A DNA stretch of 64,000 bases from Saccharopolyspora gregorii (GTDB lineage: Bacteria; Actinomycetota; Actinomycetes; Mycobacteriales; Pseudonocardiaceae). The notes beneath the pieces are model-generated. The model was given only the letters and a program-made list of their open reading frames with translations. It ran no database searches and had not been told where the DNA came from. A program made the translations under genes and the position numbers. The stretch is from NCBI RefSeq assembly GCF_024734405.1, contig NZ_CP059556.1:1860001-1924000 (forward strand), read 5' to 3'. This document shows positions 1 through 12,771 of the stretch, in pieces (position 1 is the first letter of the stretch; the number at the start of each line of letters is the position of its first letter).

Positions 1-3000
1 CGCGGCTGGGACCTGGCGGAGCTGCGGGACGCGGGCACCGACGCGCGCGGCAACGAGGTGACCCGACGCGGCGGTTTCCTCGACGGCGTCGCCGACTTCG
101 ACCCCGGCTTCTTCGGCATCTCGCCCCGCGAGGCGCTGTCCATGGACCCGCAGCAGCGGCTGCTGCTGGAGGTGTCCTGGGAGGCCGTCGAACGCGCCGG
201 GATCGACCCGGCCGCGCTGCGCGGCACCCGCACCGGCGCGTTCATCGGCACCAACGGGCAGGACTACGCCTACCTGGTGGTGCGCTCGCTGGCCGACGCC
301 GACGGCGACGTGGGCACCGGCATCGCGGCAGGCGCCGTGTCCGGCCGGTTGTCCTACGAGCTGGGGCTGGAAGGCCCGGCGGTCACCGTGGACACCGCCT
401 GCTCGTCCTCGCTGGTGGCCGTGCACCAGGCGGTGCACGCGCTGCGGGCCGAGGAGTGCTCGCTGGCGCTGGCCGGGGGCGTGAACGTGATGTGCACGCC
501 GGGCGCGCTGCTGGAGTTCAGCAGGCAGGGCGGGCTCGCCACCGACGGCCGGTGCAAGGCGTTCTCCGACGCCGCGGACGGCACCGGCTGGGCCGAGGGC
601 GTCGGGGTGCTGGTGCTGGAGCGGCTCTCCGACGCGCGCCGCAACGGGCACCCGGTGCTGGCGCTGGTGCGCGGCTCCGCGGTGAACTCCGACGGTGCCT
701 CGAACGGGTTCACCGCCCCGAGCGGGCGTGCCCAGCAGCGGGTGATCCGGCAGGCCCTCTCCGCCGCCGAACTGTCCACTTCGGACGTCGATCTGGTGGA
801 GGCGCACGGCACCGGCACCTCGCTGGGCGACCCGATCGAGGCGAGCAGCCTGCTGGCGACCTACGGGCAGGATCGAGCCGAACCGCTGCGACTGGGGTCG
901 ATCAAGTCCAACCTCGGGCACGCGCAGGCCGCCGCGGGCGTCGCCGGGGTGATCAAAGTGGTGCAGGCGATGCGGCACGGCGTGCTGCCCCGCACGCTGC
1001 ACTGCGATCCGCCGTCCTCGCACGTGGACTGGTCGTCCGGCGCCGTCGAACTGCTCGCGGCCGCCGAACCGTGGCCGGAGACCGGCAGGCCGCGCCGTGC
1101 GGCGGTGTCCTCGTTCGGGGTCAGCGGGACCAACGCCCACGCGATCCTGGAGCAGGCCCCGGAGGACACCGCGGACGCCGCCGAAACGCCGCCGGACGAC
1201 GCCCCGTCCGGGGACGGCCGAGCCGGTGCGCTCGCGGACGCCGGTTCCGCCGTCGCCGCGTCCGCTGGTGGTCCCGCCGCTGCCCCGCCCGGCCCGGTGC
1301 CGTGGCTGGTCTCCGGCCGCACCGAGCAGGCGCTGCGCGACCAGGTGGGCGCGCTGCTCGCGCACCTCGACGCGCACCCGGGCGCCCGCGCCGAGGACGT
1401 GGCGTTCTCGCTGGCCACCACCCGCACCGCCTGCGAGCACCGGCTGGCCGCGGTCGGTGCCGACCGGACCGAGCTGCGGGACGCGCTCGCTGGGTGGCTC
1501 GACGGCACCGCGGCCGGCGCGCACCGCGGGCTGGTGGAGCGACCGGCGAAGCTCGCCGTGCTGTTCTCCGGGCAGGGCGCCCAGCGCGCCGGCGCCGGGC
1601 GGGAGCTCGCCGCGCGGTTCCCCGCGTTCGCCGAAGCGCTGGCGGAAGTGCTCGCCGAACTCGACCCGCACCTGGACCGGCCGCTGCGCGAGCTGCTGTT
1701 CGCCGAGCCCGGCAGCGCCGACGCCGCGCTGCTGGACCGCACCGGATACGCCCAGCCCGCGCTGTTCGCCGTCGAGGTGGCGTTGCACCGGCTGCTCGAA
1801 TCCTGGGGCGTCACCGCCGGTTTCGTGGCCGGGCACTCCCTCGGCGAGATCATCGCGGCGCACGTCGCCGGGGTGTTGTCGCTGCCGGACGCCGCCGCGC
1901 TCGTCGCCGCCCGCGGCCGCCTCATGCAGGCGTTGCCCGACGGCGGCGCGATGCTCGCGGTCCGCGCCACCGAGGACGAGGTGGCGCCGCTGCTGACCGA
2001 CCGGGTCGCGGTGGCCGCGGTGAACGCCCCCGGCTCGGTGGTGCTCTCCGGCGCCGCGGACGAGCTGGACGCGGTGCGGCAGCGGCTCGACGCGGACGGC
2101 CGCACGACCACCCGGCTCGCGGTCAGCCACGCGTTCCACTCGCCGCTGGTGGACCCGGTGCTCGACGAGTTCCGGGCCGTGGTGCGGCGCTGCACCTTCG
2201 GCCGGCCGCGGCTGCCGCTGGTGTCGAACCTGACCGGCCGGACCGCCACCGCCGCGGAGCTCGCCGACCCGGAGCACTGGGTCCGGCACGTGCGCGAACC
2301 GGTGCGGTTCGCGGACGGGGTGCGCGCGCTCGCCGCCGACGGCGCCTCGGTGTTCCTGGAGGTGGGCCCGGACAGCGCGCTGTGCTCGATGGCGCAGGAG
2401 ACCCTGGACCCGGACACCCCGGTGATCCCGGTGCTGCGCCGCGACCGCGACGACCGCACCAACGCGGCGACCGCGCTGGCCCGGCTGCACGTGGCCGGGG
2501 TCCCGGTCGACTGGGCCGAGTTCTTCGCCGGTGGCGCCGAGCGCGTCGCGCTGCCGACCTACGCGTTCCAGCACGAGCGGTACTGGCCGGACGCCGCGCC
2601 GCGAGCCGGGGACGCCGCCGGGCTGGGGCTGGCCGAGGCCGAGCACCCGCTGCTGGGGGCCGCGGTGGACGAGGCCGACGGCGGCGGAGTGCTGTTCACC
2701 GGCAGGCTCTCGCTGGCCACCCACCCGTGGCTGGCCGACCACGTGGTCGGCGGTCAGGTGTTCTTCCCCGGCACCGGTTTCCTGGAGCTCGCGGTGCGCG
2801 CCGCCGACCAGGTGGGCTGCGCCCAGGTCGAGGACCTGACGCTGGCCGCGCCGCTGGTGCTGCCGGCACCCGGAGCGGTGCAGGTGCAGCTGCGGGTGGA
2901 CGCGGCCGACGACGCGGGCCGCCGCGAACTGCGGCTGCACTCCCGGCCCGCCGACGACCCGGGCGCGCCGTGGACCCGGCACGCCACCGGGCTGCTCGCC

Positions 3001-6000
3001 GAACCGGAGCACGTGCTCGACTTCGACGCCTCCGCCTGGCCGCCGCCCGGCTCGTCCGAGGTGAACATCGCGTCGCTGTACGACGACTACGCCGCGACCG
3101 GGCTCGACTACGGGCCGGTGTTCCGCGGGCTGCGCGCGGTGTGGCGGCGCGGCGAGGAGCACTTCGCGGAGGTGCGGCTGCCCGCGGAGGTCCGCGACGC
3201 CGAGTCCTACGGCCTGCACCCGGCGCTGCTGGACGCGGTGCTGCACGCCACGGTGTTCGCCGCCGCCGAGCACGACGGCCGCGGGTTGCTGCCGTTCTCC
3301 TGGAGCGGTGCCTCGCTGCACGCCTCCGGTGCCGCGGTGCTGCGGGTGCGGATCACCCGCAGCGGCCGGGATTCCGTGCGGCTGGTCGCCGCCGACCCGC
3401 AGGGCATCCCGGTGCTGTCGGTGGACTCCCTGGTGCTGCGCGAGGCCGGCCCGGCTGCGGCGGCACCCGCCGGGCAGGACGAGCTGAACTCGCTGTTCCA
3501 CGTCGACTGGGTGCCGCACCGCGGCGCCGCCGCGATCCCGCCCGCCGCGCGCTGGGCGGTGCTGGGCCCGGACGAGTTCGGTCTCGGCGTCCCGGAGGTG
3601 ATCGCCTCCCTCGCCGAGCTGCCGGACCCGGTACCGGACTTCGTGGCGGTCCCGCTGCGCGGTGCGCGGACGAGCCCGGACGAGGTGCGCGCGTTGAACG
3701 GACGGGTGCTGGAGCTGGTCCGGCAGTGGCTCGCGGAGGACCGGTTCGCGGCCGCCCGGCTGGTGTTCGTCACCCGCGGCGCGGTGGCCGACGGCCCCGG
3801 CGCGGACCTCGCGGCGGCTTCCGCGTGGGGCCTGGTGCGGTCCGCGCAGGCCGAGCACCCGGGCCGGTTCCTGCTGCTCGACCTGGACGACCTGGACGAC
3901 CTGGGCGACCTGGGTGAGCCGGGCGGCGCGGGCGGCCTGGACGGCTCGGGCGAGCTGAGCGACTCGGACGACCTGGGCACCGCGAGTGGCGCGGCGCGCA
4001 GCGGTGCCGGACCGGACGGCGCGGTGCCCGGCGGTTCCGCCGCCGAGGTGCCCGCGGTGGTACCGGGGCTGGTCGCCGCCGACGAACCGCAAGCCGTGCT
4101 CCGCGGCGGCGAACCGCACGTGGCGCGGCTGGCGCCGCTGGCCACCGCGGGCTCGCTCGTCCCGCCCGCCGGGACGCCCTGGCACCTGGACAGCGCGGCC
4201 GGGGGCAGCCTGGACGACCTCGAACTCGTCCCGTTCCCGCAGGCCGCGGAACCGCTGACCGGCCGGGACGTGCGGGTGCGGATCGAAGCCGCCGGGGTGA
4301 ACTTCCGGGACGTGCTCAACGCGCTCGGCATGTACCCGGGCGAGACGGGCCCGTTCGGCTCGGAGGCGGCCGGGGTCGTGGTGGACACCGGCCCCGAAGT
4401 CGTCGACCTGCGGCCCGGAGATCGGGTGCTGGGCATGGTCTTCGGCGGTTTCGGTCCACTGGGGACGGTCGACGAGCGGTTCCTGGCGCGGGTACCCGCG
4501 GCGTGGTCCTGGCCGACCGCCGCTTCGGTTCCGCTGGTCTTCCTCACCGTCTACCACGGCCTGGTGGATCTGGCGGGCCTGCGCGCCGGCGAGAAGGTGC
4601 TCGTGCACGCGGGAGCGGGCGGCGTGGGCATGGCGGCGATCCAGCTGGCCCACCACCTCGGGGCGGAGGTGTTCGCCACCGCCAGCGAGGGCAAGCAGCA
4701 CGTGCTGCGGTCGCTGGGCGTCGCGGACGACCACATCGCCTCCTCCCGCGACACCGCGTTCGAGGCGGCGTTCGCGCGGGTCGCCGGGGACGGCGGCATC
4801 GACGTGGTGCTCAACGCGCTGTCCGGGGAGTTCATCGACGCCTCGCTGCGGTTGCAGCCCAGCGGCGGCCGGTTCGTCGAGATGGGCAAGACGGATCTGC
4901 GCGCGGACGTGCCCGGGGTGCGGTACCGCTCGTTCGACCTCGGGCTGGTCGACCCGGACCGCATCCAGGAGATGCTGCGCGCGGTGCTCGGCCTGTTCGA
5001 CTCCGGCGCGCTGCGGCCGCTGCCGGTGCGGACCTGGGACGTGCGGCGGGCGCCGGAGGCGTTCCGGCACATGAGCCTCGCCCGGCACACCGGCAAGATC
5101 GTGCTCACCGTCCCGCGCGGCTGGGACCCGGACGGCACCGTGCTGATCACCGGAGGCACCGGCGGGCTCGGGGCGGAACTCGCCCGGCACCTCGTCGCCG
5201 AACGCGGCGTCCGGCACCTGCTGCTGGCGAGCCGCCGCGGCCCGGAGGCGCCCGGGGCGGCGGAGCTGCGCGCCGAACTCGCCGAGCACGGCGCCGAGGT
5301 CGTCCTCGCCGCCTGCGACGTGGCGGACCGGGACGCCGCCCGCGAGCTGGTGGGCGCGGTGCCCGCCGCGCACCCGCTGACCGCGGTGGTGCACACCGCG
5401 GGCGTCCTCGACGACGGGATCGTCGACGCGTTGACCCCGCAGCGGCTGGACGCGGTGCTGCGGCCGAAGGTGGACGGGGCGTGGCACCTGCACGAGCTCA
5501 CCGCCGACCTGGACCTGGCGGCGTTCGTCGTCTACTCCTCGGTGTCCGGGGTGCTGGGCAGCGCCGGGCAGGCCAACTACGCGGCGGGCAACGTGTTCCT
5601 GGACGCCCTCGCCCGGTACCGCCGGTCGCGCGGGCTGCCCGCGACGTCCCTCGCGTGGGGGGCGTGGGAGCAGGGCGCCGGCATGACCGCGGGGCTCGAC
5701 GAGCGGGACCTGCGCCGCATCGGCGACAACGGGATGCCGCCGCTGCCGGTCGAGCGCGGGCTGGCCCTGTTCGACACCGCGATCGGCGCGGACGAACCGC
5801 TGGTGGTGCCGCTGGGCATCGGCTCGGCCGCGCCCCGCGCCCAGGGAGAGGTGCCCGCGCTGCTGCGCGGACTGGTGCGCTCGACGCGCCGGTCGGCGGC
5901 GGCCGCGGACCCCGCCGCGGAGCGGGCCGGGCTCGCCGAGCGCCTCGCCGGACTGCGCGGCCCGGAGCGCGAGCAGGAGCTGGTGCTGCTGGTCCGCGAT

Positions 6001-6522
6001 GCGGCCGCCGCGGTGCTCGGCCACGGCTCGGCGGCGGAGATCGGTGCGGAGCGGGAGTTCCGCCGCATCGGGTTCGACTCGCTCACCGCCGTGGAACTGC
6101 GCAACCGGCTCGCCGCGACGACCGGGGTGCGGCTGCCCTCCACGCTGGTCTTCGACCACCCGACGCCGCTCGCGGTGGCGGGAGTGCTCGCCGCCGAGCT
6201 CGGCGGCGCGGACGACGCCGACCACGCGGGCGGACCCGCCGGACCCGGCGGGCCGAACCGCTCCGCCGGACTGGGCGGGACGGCGCTGCTCGCCGAGCTG
6301 GACCACCTGGAGCACGCCCTCGCCGCCTCCGAGTCCGGCGCCGAGGTCCGCCGCGAGGTCACCACCCGGTTGCACGGCCTGCTGGAGCGCTACGGCGACA
6401 CCGCGCGGCACGGCGACGAGGAGACCGCGGAACCCGCGGTGGGCGAGCGCATCCAAGGGGCGAGCGCCGACGACCTGCTGACGTTCATCGACAACGAGCT
6501 CGGCAGGCGCACCCAGCCCTGA
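1..6522 (+). CDS. Type I PKS, 3' part: fully reducing penultimate module (KS-AT-DH-ER-KR-ACP)
   Basis: The gene enters from the left edge (open from base 1, inside the KS), so the start and any earlier modules are missing; residue numbers count from base 1. KS: Cys134 in TACSSSL. AT: GHSLGE with Ser613 and HAFH at 710-713, the malonyl-CoA signature. DH: His914 in [10 protein letters not shown] and Asp1078 in HPALLDA, so intact. ER: about 1395-1700, NADPH motif HAGAGGVG at 1536. [13 protein letters not shown] (B-type) and Tyr1860. ACP: Ser2027 in GFDSL. A C-terminal docking tail follows. The module should add malonate and reduce the incoming beta-keto group fully to methylene. The next gene starts 81 bases downstream and holds the TE module, so this is the penultimate step. 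A short Asp/Gly-rich low-complexity stretch (residues 1294-1350) lies in the structural part of the KR. Domain calls are firm; activity is inferred from motifs. Confidence 0.95.
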   Translation, partial: RGWDLAELRDAGTDARGNEVTRRGGFLDGVADFDPGFFGISPREALSMDPQQRLLLEVSWEAVERAGIDPAALRGTRTGAFIGTNGQDYAYLVVRSLADADGDVGTGIAAGAVSGRLSYELGLEGPAVTVDTACSSSLVAVHQAVHALRAEECSLALAGGVNVMCTPGALLEFSRQGGLATDGRCKAFSDAADGTGWAEGVGVLVLERLSDARRNGHPVLALVRGSAVNSDGASNGFTAPSGRAQQRVIRQALSAAELSTSDVDLVEAHGTGTSLGDPIEASSLLATYGQDRAEPLRLGSIKSNLGHAQAAAGVAGVIKVVQAMRHGVLPRTLHCDPPSSHVDWSSGAVELLAAAEPWPETGRPRRAAVSSFGVSGTNAHAILEQAPEDTADAAETPPDDAPSGDGRAGALADAGSAVAASAGGPAAAPPGPVPWLVSGRTEQALRDQVGALLAHLDAHPGARAEDVAFSLATTRTACEHRLAAVGADRTELRDALAGWLDGTAAGAHRGLVERPAKLAVLFSGQGAQRAGAGRELAARFPAFAEALAEVLAELDPHLDRPLRELLFAEPGSADAALLDRTGYAQPALFAVEVALHRLLESWGVTAGFVAGHSLGEIIAAHVAGVLSLPDAAALVAARGRLMQALPDGGAMLAVRATEDEVAPLLTDRVAVAAVNAPGSVVLSGAADELDAVRQRLDADGRTTTRLAVSHAFHSPLVDPVLDEFRAVVRRCTFGRPRLPLVSNLTGRTATAAELADPEHWVRHVREPVRFADGVRALAADGASVFLEVGPDSALCSMAQETLDPDTPVIPVLRRDRDDRTNAATALARLHVAGVPVDWAEFFAGGAERVALPTYAFQHERYWPDAAPRAGDAAGLGLAEAEHPLLGAAVDEADGGGVLFTGRLSLATHPWLADHVVGGQVFFPGTGFLELAVRAADQVGCAQVEDLTLAAPLVLPAPGAVQVQLRVDAADDAGRRELRLHSRPADDPGAPWTRHATGLLAEPEHVLDFDASAWPPPGSSEVNIASLYDDYAATGLDYGPVFRGLRAVWRRGEEHFAEVRLPAEVRDAESYGLHPALLDAVLHATVFAAAEHDGRGLLPFSWSGASLHASGAAVLRVRITRSGRDSVRLVAADPQGIPVLSVDSLVLREAGPAAAAPAGQDELNSLFHVDWVPHRGAAAIPPAARWAVLGPDEFGLGVPEVIASLAELPDPVPDFVAVPLRGARTSPDEVRALNGRVLELVRQWLAEDRFAAARLVFVTRGAVADGPGADLAAASAWGLVRSAQAEHPGRFLLLDLDDLDDLGDLGEPGGAGGLDGSGELSDSDDLGTASGAARSGAGPDGAVPGGSAAEVPAVVPGLVAADEPQAVLRGGEPHVARLAPLATAGSLVPPAGTPWHLDSAAGGSLDDLELVPFPQAAEPLTGRDVRVRIEAAGVNFRDVLNALGMYPGETGPFGSEAAGVVVDTGPEVVDLRPGDRVLGMVFGGFGPLGTVDERFLARVPAAWSWPTAASVPLVFLTVYHGLVDLAGLRAGEKVLVHAGAGGVGMAAIQLAHHLGAEVFATASEGKQHVLRSLGVADDHIASSRDTAFEAAFARVAGDGGIDVVLNALSGEFIDASLRLQPSGGRFVEMGKTDLRADVPGVRYRSFDLGLVDPDRIQEMLRAVLGLFDSGALRPLPVRTWDVRRAPEAFRHMSLARHTGKIVLTVPRGWDPDGTVLITGGTGGLGAELARHLVAERGVRHLLLASRRGPEAPGAAELRAELAEHGAEVVLAACDVADRDAARELVGAVPAAHPLTAVVHTAGVLDDGIVDALTPQRLDAVLRPKVDGAWHLHELTADLDLAAFVVYSSVSGVLGSAGQANYAAGNVFLDALARYRRSRGLPATSLAWGAWEQGAGMTAGLDERDLRRIGDNGMPPLPVERGLALFDTAIGADEPLVVPLGIGSAAPRAQGEVPALLRGLVRSTRRSAAAADPAAERAGLAERLAGLRGPEREQELVLLVRDAAAAVLGHGSAAEIGAEREFRRIGFDSLTAVELRNRLAATTGVRLPSTLVFDHPTPLAVAGVLAAELGGADDADHAGGPAGPGGPNRSAGLGGTALLAELDHLEHALAASESGAEVRREVTTRLHGLLERYGDTARHGDEETAEPAVGERIQGASADDLLTFIDNELGRRTQP

Positions 6523-6603
6523 CCGCAGCCCGCCGACACCGAACCGGACCCGTGCCGTGGCGCCGCGCGCGCCACCGCGGTCGTTCGCAGAGAGGAACCG
6601 ACG

Positions 6604-9600
6604 ATGCCGGACGAAAGCACTCTCGTCGATTACCTGAAGTGGGTCACCGCTGATCTGCACGAGACGCGCCAACGCCTGCACGAGGCGGAGACCGGCAGGC
6701 ACGAGCCGGTGGCGATCGTCGGCATGGCCTGCCGGTTCCCCGGCGCCGACTCGCCGGAGCGGCTGTGGGAGCTGCTGTCGGCGGGCGAGGACGCGATCTC
6801 CGGGTTCCCCGCCGACCGCGGCTGGGACCTGGCGGCGCTCGGCCAGGGGCGCAGTGCCACCGGCCGCGGCGGGTTCCTGCCCGGTGCCGCCGACTTCGAC
6901 CCGGGTTTCTTCGACATCTCCCCGCGCGAGGCGCTCGCGATGGACCCGCAGCAGCGGCACGCGCTGGAGGTGTCCTGGGAAGCGCTGGAGCGGGCGGGGA
7001 TCGACCCGAAGTCGTTGCGGGGCAGCCGGACCGGCGTGTTCGTCGGCACCACCGGGCAGGACTACATCCACCTGGTGCTCGCCTCCGGGGAGGACCTGGA
7101 GGGGCACGCCTCGACCGGGATGGCGGCCAGCGTGCTCTCCGGCCGGGTGGCGTTCGCGCTGGGGTTGGAGGGCCCGGCGCTGACCGTGGACACCGCCTGT
7201 TCGTCCTCGCTGGTGGCGCTGCACCTGGCCGCGCAGGCGGTGCGCACCGGGGAGTGCTCGCTGGCGCTGGCCGGCGGCGTCACGATCATGACGACCGCGG
7301 CGAACTTCTCCTCGTTCAGCAGGCAGGGCGGGCTGGCGCCGGACGGGTTGTGCAAGGCGTTCTCCACCGACGCGGACGGCACCGCCTGGTCCGAGGGCGT
7401 CGGGATGCTCGCGGTCGAAACCCTCTCCGAAGCGCGGCGGCACGGGCACCGGGTGCTGGCGGTGCTGCGGGGCAGCGCGGTGAACCAGGACGGCGCGTCG
7501 AACGGCCTGACCGCGCCGAACGGACCCGCTCAGCAGCGGGTGATCCGCCAGGCCCTCGCCGGCGCCGACCTGTCCACTTCGGACGTGGACGTGGTGGAGG
7601 CGCACGGCACCGGGACCCGGCTGGGCGACCCGATCGAGGCGCAGGCGCTGCTGGCCACCTACGGGCGGGACCGGGAGCGGCCGCTGCTGCTGGGGTCGAT
7701 CAAGTCGAACCTGGGGCACACCCAGGCCGCCGCCGGCGTCGCGGGCGTGATCAAGGTGGTGCAGGCGATGCGGCACGGCGAGCTGCCACCGACGCTGCAC
7801 GTGCGCAGCCCGTCCGAGCACGTGGACTGGGACACCGGTGCCGTCGAGCTGGCGACCGGCCGCACCGCGTGGCCCGCCACCGGGCATCCGCGCCGCGCCG
7901 GGGTGTCCTCGTTCGGGATCAGCGGCACCAACGCGCACGTGGTCCTGGAGCAGGCACCGGAGCCGCCGGAACCGGAACCCGAGCAGGTGCCGCGCCCGGC
8001 CGCGGTGCCGTGGCCGGTGTCAGGCCGCACCCCGGTCGCGTTGCGGGCCCAGCTGGACCGGCTCGCCGACTTCCGCGCCGAGCACCCGGGGTGCGACCGC
8101 CTCGACGTGGCGCGGTCGCTGGCGACCGGCCGGTCCGCCTTCGAACACCGGGCGGTGCTGCTGGCCACCGACGACGGCGTCGAGGAGGTGGCGCGCGGGG
8201 CGGTGGCCGCCGATCCGGGCAAGCTGGCGGTGCTGTTCTCCGGGCAGGGTTCGCAGCGGCTCGGCATGGGCCGCGAGCTGCACGCCCGGTTCCCGGTGTT
8301 CGCCGCGGCGCTGGACGCCGTGCTGGCGGAGCTGGACCGGCACCGCGACGACCCGCTGCGCGAGGTGATCTGGGGCGACGACCCGGCGGCGCTGGCGGAC
8401 ACCGGCAACACCCAGCCCGCGCTGTTCGCCGTCGAGGTGGCGCTGTACCGGCTGGCCGAGTCCTTCGGCGTGCGGGCCGACCTGCTCGGCGGCCACTCGG
8501 TGGGGGAGATCGCGGCCGCGCACGTCGCTGGCGTGTTCGCGCTCCCGGACGCCGCGAAGCTGGTGTCCGCCCGAGCCCGGCTGATGAGCCGGTTGCCCGC
8601 CGGGGGCGCGATGGTCGCGGTGCAGGCGAGCGAGACCGAAGTCGCGCCGTGGTGCACCGGCGCCACCGCGATCGCCGCGATCAACGGGCCGCGGTCGACC
8701 GTGGTGTCCGGTGACGAGCGGGGCGTGCAGCACGTGATCGACCGGGCGCGGGCCGACGGGCGCGCGGCGAAGCGGCTCCGCGTCAGCCACGCGTTCCACT
8801 CGCCGCTGGTGGACCCGGTGCTGGCCGAGTTCCGCGCGGTGGTGCGGGAGTTGTCGTTCGCCCCGGCGGAGATCCCGGTCGTGTCCAACCTGACCGGTGA
8901 GCGGGCCACCGACGAGCTGAGCACCCCGGAGTACTGGGTGCGCCACGTCCGGGAGGCGGTGCGCTTCGCCGACGGGGTGCGGGCGCTGTCCGAGGCGGGC
9001 GCGCAGACCTTCCTGGAACTGGGGCCGGACGGCTCGCTGTGCGCGATGGCCCAGGAATCGCTGCCCACGACCGCGGTGGAGGTGCCCGCGCTGCGCCGGG
9101 ACCGCCCGGAGGAGGCGGCGTTCATGACCGCGCTCTCCCGGTTGCACGTGCGCGGACTGCGGGTGGATTGGGCGGAGCTGTTCGCCGGTACCGGGGCGCG
9201 CCGCGTCGACCTGCCCACCTACGCCTTCCAGCACGAGCGGTTCTGGCCCGCGCCGTCGGCCGGAGCCGCGGACGCGGCCGGGCTGGGGTTGCGCGCGGTG
9301 CACCACCCGGTGCTCGGCGCCGCGGTGGGGCTGGCCGGTTCCGGCGCGGTGGTGCTGACCGGCCGGATCGCGGCGGACGCGGCGCGCGGCGTCGTGCCGG
9401 CGGCCGCGTTCGCGGAGCTGGCGCTGCGGGCGGCCGACGAGGTGGGCTGCGACCAGGTGGCCGAGCTGGTGCTGGGCGCCGAACCGATGTCCGCGGCGGA
9501 ACCGGTCGCGGTGCAGCTGCGGATCGAGGAGGCCGACAGGTCCGGCCACCGGGAGTTCGCGGTGCACACCCGGCCCGCGGCGGCCGAGGACGCCGAGTGG

Positions 9601-12600
9601 GTCGAGCGCGGCACCGGCGTGCTGGCTATCGCGGCCGCACCGGAGGTCGACTTCGACGGGAAGGTGCCTGCCGGGGCCGAACCGCTGCCGCAGGACGAGC
9701 CGTCCGAGGTGCTGCACCGGGACGGCGCCGTGTTCGCCGAGGTCGCGCTGCCCGCCGGGGTGCCCGCCGCGGGCCATGACCTGCACCCCGCGCTGCTGGA
9801 CGCGGTGACCCGCGTCGCCGCGGCCGTGCCCGGTGCGGGCGGCGCGCGCGCCACCCGCTGGAGCGGGATGTCCTTGCACGCCACCGCTGCCGAGGTGCTG
9901 CGCGTGCGGGCGCGCCCCGGCGCGGACGGGACCGAGGTCGTCGCCGTCGACGGGCGGGGGAACCCGGTGCTGGTGGTGGCCTCGCTGCACCACGACGGGG
10001 AAACCCCGGCCGCTCCCCGGGAACCGGACACCGCCGCGGCCGCCGCGGACGTGGACGTGTCCCGCTCGCTGTTCGGGCTGAACTGGGTTCCCGGCCCCGC
10101 GCCGGAGCCGGTCGGCGGGCGGCGCTGGGCGATCGTCGGCGGCGACGAGTTCGACCTGGCGTACGCGCTGCACCGCGCGGACGAGGCGGTGGTGGGCTAC
10201 GGCGAGTCGCTGTCGGACCTGACGCGCGGCGGCACCGCACCGGACGTGTTCCTGGTCCCGGTGACCGGCGGTGCCGCGGCGGAACCGGACGCGGTGCACG
10301 AGCTGGCCCGCCGTGCGCTCGCCCTGCTCCAGGAGTGGCAGTCCGACCGGCGGCTCACCGGTTCGCACCTGGTGTTCGTCACCCGGGGCGCGGTGTCGGT
10401 GTCCGGCGAGGCGCTCGCGGACGTGGCCGCGGCGGCGGTGTGGGGCCTGGTGCGGTCCGCGCAGGCCGAGGAGCCCGCGGGGCGGTTGCTGCTGATCGAC
10501 CTGGACGACGCGTTCACCTCGGCGGCGGTGCTGCCCGGGTTGCTGGGCGCCGAGGAGCCGCAGCTCGCGGTGCGGCAGCGGGAGGTCCGGGTGGCCCGCC
10601 TGGTGCCGCTGCCCGCGGCCGGGCACGCTGTGGAGTCCACAGTGGACGATACTGGTGGCGGCGCGGGCGCGGCGAACGGCGGTGGCTCGACGGCCGCGCG
10701 GCGTCGCGACCCGGCGGCACCCGCGAACTGGCATCCCGAGGGCACCGTGCTCATCACCGGCGGCACCGGTGGGCTCGGCGCGGAACTGGCCCGGCACCTG
10801 GTCGCCGAGCACGGCATCCGGCACCTGGTGCTGGCGAGCCGCCGCGGTCCGGCGGCACCGGGTGCGCTGGAACTGCGCGCGGAGCTCACCGCGCACGGCG
10901 CCGAGGTGCGGATCGCCGCCTGCGACGCGGCGGACGCGGCGGCGGTGGCCGGGCTGCTGGCCGAGATCCCCGCCGCGCACCCGCTCACCGCCGTGGTGCA
11001 CACCGCGGGCGTGCTGGACGACGGCGCGATCGGCTCGCTCACCGCCGAGCGGCTGGACCGGGTGCTGCGGCCGAAGGTGGATGCCGCGTGGCGGCTGCAC
11101 GAGGCGACCCGGGACCGGGACCTGGCCGCGTTCCTGCTGTACTCCTCGGTCTCCGGCGTGATGGGCGGCCCCGGCCAGGGGAACTACGCGGCCGCCAACG
11201 CCTTCCTGGACGCCCTGGCGCAGCACCGCCGCGCGCAGGGCCTGCCCGCGCAGTCGCTCGCCTGGGGGCCGTGGGCGCCGGCGAGCGGGATGACCGCCGC
11301 GCTCACCGAGGCAGACCTGGAGCGGATGGCCGGGTCCGGGCTGCCGCCGCTGTCCGCGGCGCAGGGCCTGGCGCTGTTCGACGCCGCGCGCACCCGGGAC
11401 GAGGCCCTGGTGGTGCCGATCCGCACGAACGCCGCGGGCATGCGCGGGCAGGGGCACCTGCCGCCGGTGCTGCGGGAGCTGATCCCCGCGGCCCGCCGTC
11501 CCGTCGCCGCGGCGCGCCGTTCCGCTGGCTCGCGGGGCGAGCGGATCGCCGCGGCCGACGGCGCGGACCGGCACCGGCTGCTCACCGAGCTGGTGGTGGA
11601 GCACGCCGCCGCCGTGCTCGGGCACCGGGACGTGGCCGCGGTCGACCCGGAGCGGGACTTCCTGGAACTGGGCTTCGATTCGCTGATCGCCGTCGAGCTG
11701 CGCAACCGGGTGGGGGAGGAGCTGGACCTGCGGCTGGCGGCCTCGGTCGTGTTCGACGCCAGGACCCCGGACGCGCTGGCCCGGTGGCTGGGCGGCGAAC
11801 TCGACGCGCGGGTCGCGCCCGCCGCGGGCGGGGCCCGGTCCCAGGGCGGGCCGAACGACGGCCTGGTGAACCTGTTCCTGTCCGGCGTGCACTGCGGCAA
11901 GCGCAAGGAGTCGATGCGGATGCTGGGCGCGGTCGCCGCGACCCGCCCGACCTTCGAGACGCCCGCCGAACTGGCCGAACTGCCCGAGCCGGTGACGCTC
12001 GCCGACGGCCCGACCGATCCGCGGCTGATCTGCGTGAGCTCGCCGGGCGCGACCGGCGGGGTGCACCAGTACGCGCGGATCGCCGCGCACTTCCGCGGGA
12101 TCCGGCACGTCTCGGCGCTGCCGCTGGTCGGTTTCGAACCGGGGGAGGCGCTGCCGGAGCACGGCGCCGCGGCGGTCCGCTCGGTCGCGGAGAGCGCGCT
12201 GCACGGCAGCGACGGGGATCCGTTCGTGCTGATCGGGCACTCCACCGGCGGCACCATCGCCTACCAAGCGGCGGGCCTGCTGGAGGACACCTGGGGCGTG
12301 CGCCCGGAGGCGGTGGTCCTGCTGGACACGCTGAGCCTGCGCTACGACGACAACGACGACATCGACTACGACGAGGTGGCGAACTACTACCTGGCCGACA
12401 TCGACACCCCGTCGGTGAACCTCAACAGCGCCCGGCTCTCGGCGATGGTGCACTGGTACAACAAGGTCGCCGCGTTCGCGGACGCCCCGGTGACCACCGC
12501 ACCGACCCTGCTGGTGCGCTGCTCGGTGCCCGTCCCGGGCAGCCGCGGCACGAAGGCGCCGCCGGTGATCGACACCGATGCGGTGCGCACCATCGAGGCC

Positions 12601-12690
12601 GACCACCTCTCGCTGGCCAAGGAGCACTCGGAGCTGACCGCGCAGGTGGTGCGCGACTGGCTCGCCGAGCTGGTGCCCGCCCGAACCTGA
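6604..12690 (+). CDS. Type I PKS, final module with thioesterase (KS-AT-DH*-KR-ACP-TE)
   Basis: A 2,028-residue single-module PKS ending the assembly line. ATG at 6604 follows AGGAA at 6593. An N-terminal helical docking segment (1-32) should receive the preceding protein's C-terminal tail. KS Cys199; AT Ser632 in GHSVGE and HAFH at 729-732 (malonyl-type). The DH region (about 900-1120) is degenerate: the HPWLxxH and HxxxGxxxxP block is replaced by [10 protein letters not shown], so the catalytic His is gone. [10 protein letters not shown] near 1380, LDD (B-type), Tyr1528. ACP Ser1693 in GFDSL. TE about 1760-2028 with GHSTGG (Ser1880), likely Asp1908 and His2001 as the triad. Predicted outcome: C1-C2 from malonate, C3 left as a hydroxyl, then macrolactone release. 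The position and design match NysK/AmphK-type proteins of polyene clusters as I know them; no database search was possible. Confidence 0.95.
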   Translation: MPDESTLVDYLKWVTADLHETRQRLHEAETGRHEPVAIVGMACRFPGADSPERLWELLSAGEDAISGFPADRGWDLAALGQGRSATGRGGFLPGAADFDPGFFDISPREALAMDPQQRHALEVSWEALERAGIDPKSLRGSRTGVFVGTTGQDYIHLVLASGEDLEGHASTGMAASVLSGRVAFALGLEGPALTVDTACSSSLVALHLAAQAVRTGECSLALAGGVTIMTTAANFSSFSRQGGLAPDGLCKAFSTDADGTAWSEGVGMLAVETLSEARRHGHRVLAVLRGSAVNQDGASNGLTAPNGPAQQRVIRQALAGADLSTSDVDVVEAHGTGTRLGDPIEAQALLATYGRDRERPLLLGSIKSNLGHTQAAAGVAGVIKVVQAMRHGELPPTLHVRSPSEHVDWDTGAVELATGRTAWPATGHPRRAGVSSFGISGTNAHVVLEQAPEPPEPEPEQVPRPAAVPWPVSGRTPVALRAQLDRLADFRAEHPGCDRLDVARSLATGRSAFEHRAVLLATDDGVEEVARGAVAADPGKLAVLFSGQGSQRLGMGRELHARFPVFAAALDAVLAELDRHRDDPLREVIWGDDPAALADTGNTQPALFAVEVALYRLAESFGVRADLLGGHSVGEIAAAHVAGVFALPDAAKLVSARARLMSRLPAGGAMVAVQASETEVAPWCTGATAIAAINGPRSTVVSGDERGVQHVIDRARADGRAAKRLRVSHAFHSPLVDPVLAEFRAVVRELSFAPAEIPVVSNLTGERATDELSTPEYWVRHVREAVRFADGVRALSEAGAQTFLELGPDGSLCAMAQESLPTTAVEVPALRRDRPEEAAFMTALSRLHVRGLRVDWAELFAGTGARRVDLPTYAFQHERFWPAPSAGAADAAGLGLRAVHHPVLGAAVGLAGSGAVVLTGRIAADAARGVVPAAAFAELALRAADEVGCDQVAELVLGAEPMSAAEPVAVQLRIEEADRSGHREFAVHTRPAAAEDAEWVERGTGVLAIAAAPEVDFDGKVPAGAEPLPQDEPSEVLHRDGAVFAEVALPAGVPAAGHDLHPALLDAVTRVAAAVPGAGGARATRWSGMSLHATAAEVLRVRARPGADGTEVVAVDGRGNPVLVVASLHHDGETPAAPREPDTAAAAADVDVSRSLFGLNWVPGPAPEPVGGRRWAIVGGDEFDLAYALHRADEAVVGYGESLSDLTRGGTAPDVFLVPVTGGAAAEPDAVHELARRALALLQEWQSDRRLTGSHLVFVTRGAVSVSGEALADVAAAAVWGLVRSAQAEEPAGRLLLIDLDDAFTSAAVLPGLLGAEEPQLAVRQREVRVARLVPLPAAGHAVESTVDDTGGGAGAANGGGSTAARRRDPAAPANWHPEGTVLITGGTGGLGAELARHLVAEHGIRHLVLASRRGPAAPGALELRAELTAHGAEVRIAACDAADAAAVAGLLAEIPAAHPLTAVVHTAGVLDDGAIGSLTAERLDRVLRPKVDAAWRLHEATRDRDLAAFLLYSSVSGVMGGPGQGNYAAANAFLDALAQHRRAQGLPAQSLAWGPWAPASGMTAALTEADLERMAGSGLPPLSAAQGLALFDAARTRDEALVVPIRTNAAGMRGQGHLPPVLRELIPAARRPVAAARRSAGSRGERIAAADGADRHRLLTELVVEHAAAVLGHRDVAAVDPERDFLELGFDSLIAVELRNRVGEELDLRLAASVVFDARTPDALARWLGGELDARVAPAAGGARSQGGPNDGLVNLFLSGVHCGKRKESMRMLGAVAATRPTFETPAELAELPEPVTLADGPTDPRLICVSSPGATGGVHQYARIAAHFRGIRHVSALPLVGFEPGEALPEHGAAAVRSVAESALHGSDGDPFVLIGHSTGGTIAYQAAGLLEDTWGVRPEAVVLLDTLSLRYDDNDDIDYDEVANYYLADIDTPSVNLNSARLSAMVHWYNKVAAFADAPVTTAPTLLVRCSVPVPGSRGTKAPPVIDTDAVRTIEADHLSLAKEHSELTAQVVRDWLAELVPART

Positions 12691-12771
12691 TCCCCTCGCC
12701 GGTCCGCCGCTCCCCGCGCGGCGGCCCGCAGGTTGTCCGCGCAGTCGATCCGTACAGCGGAGGAATCGCCC

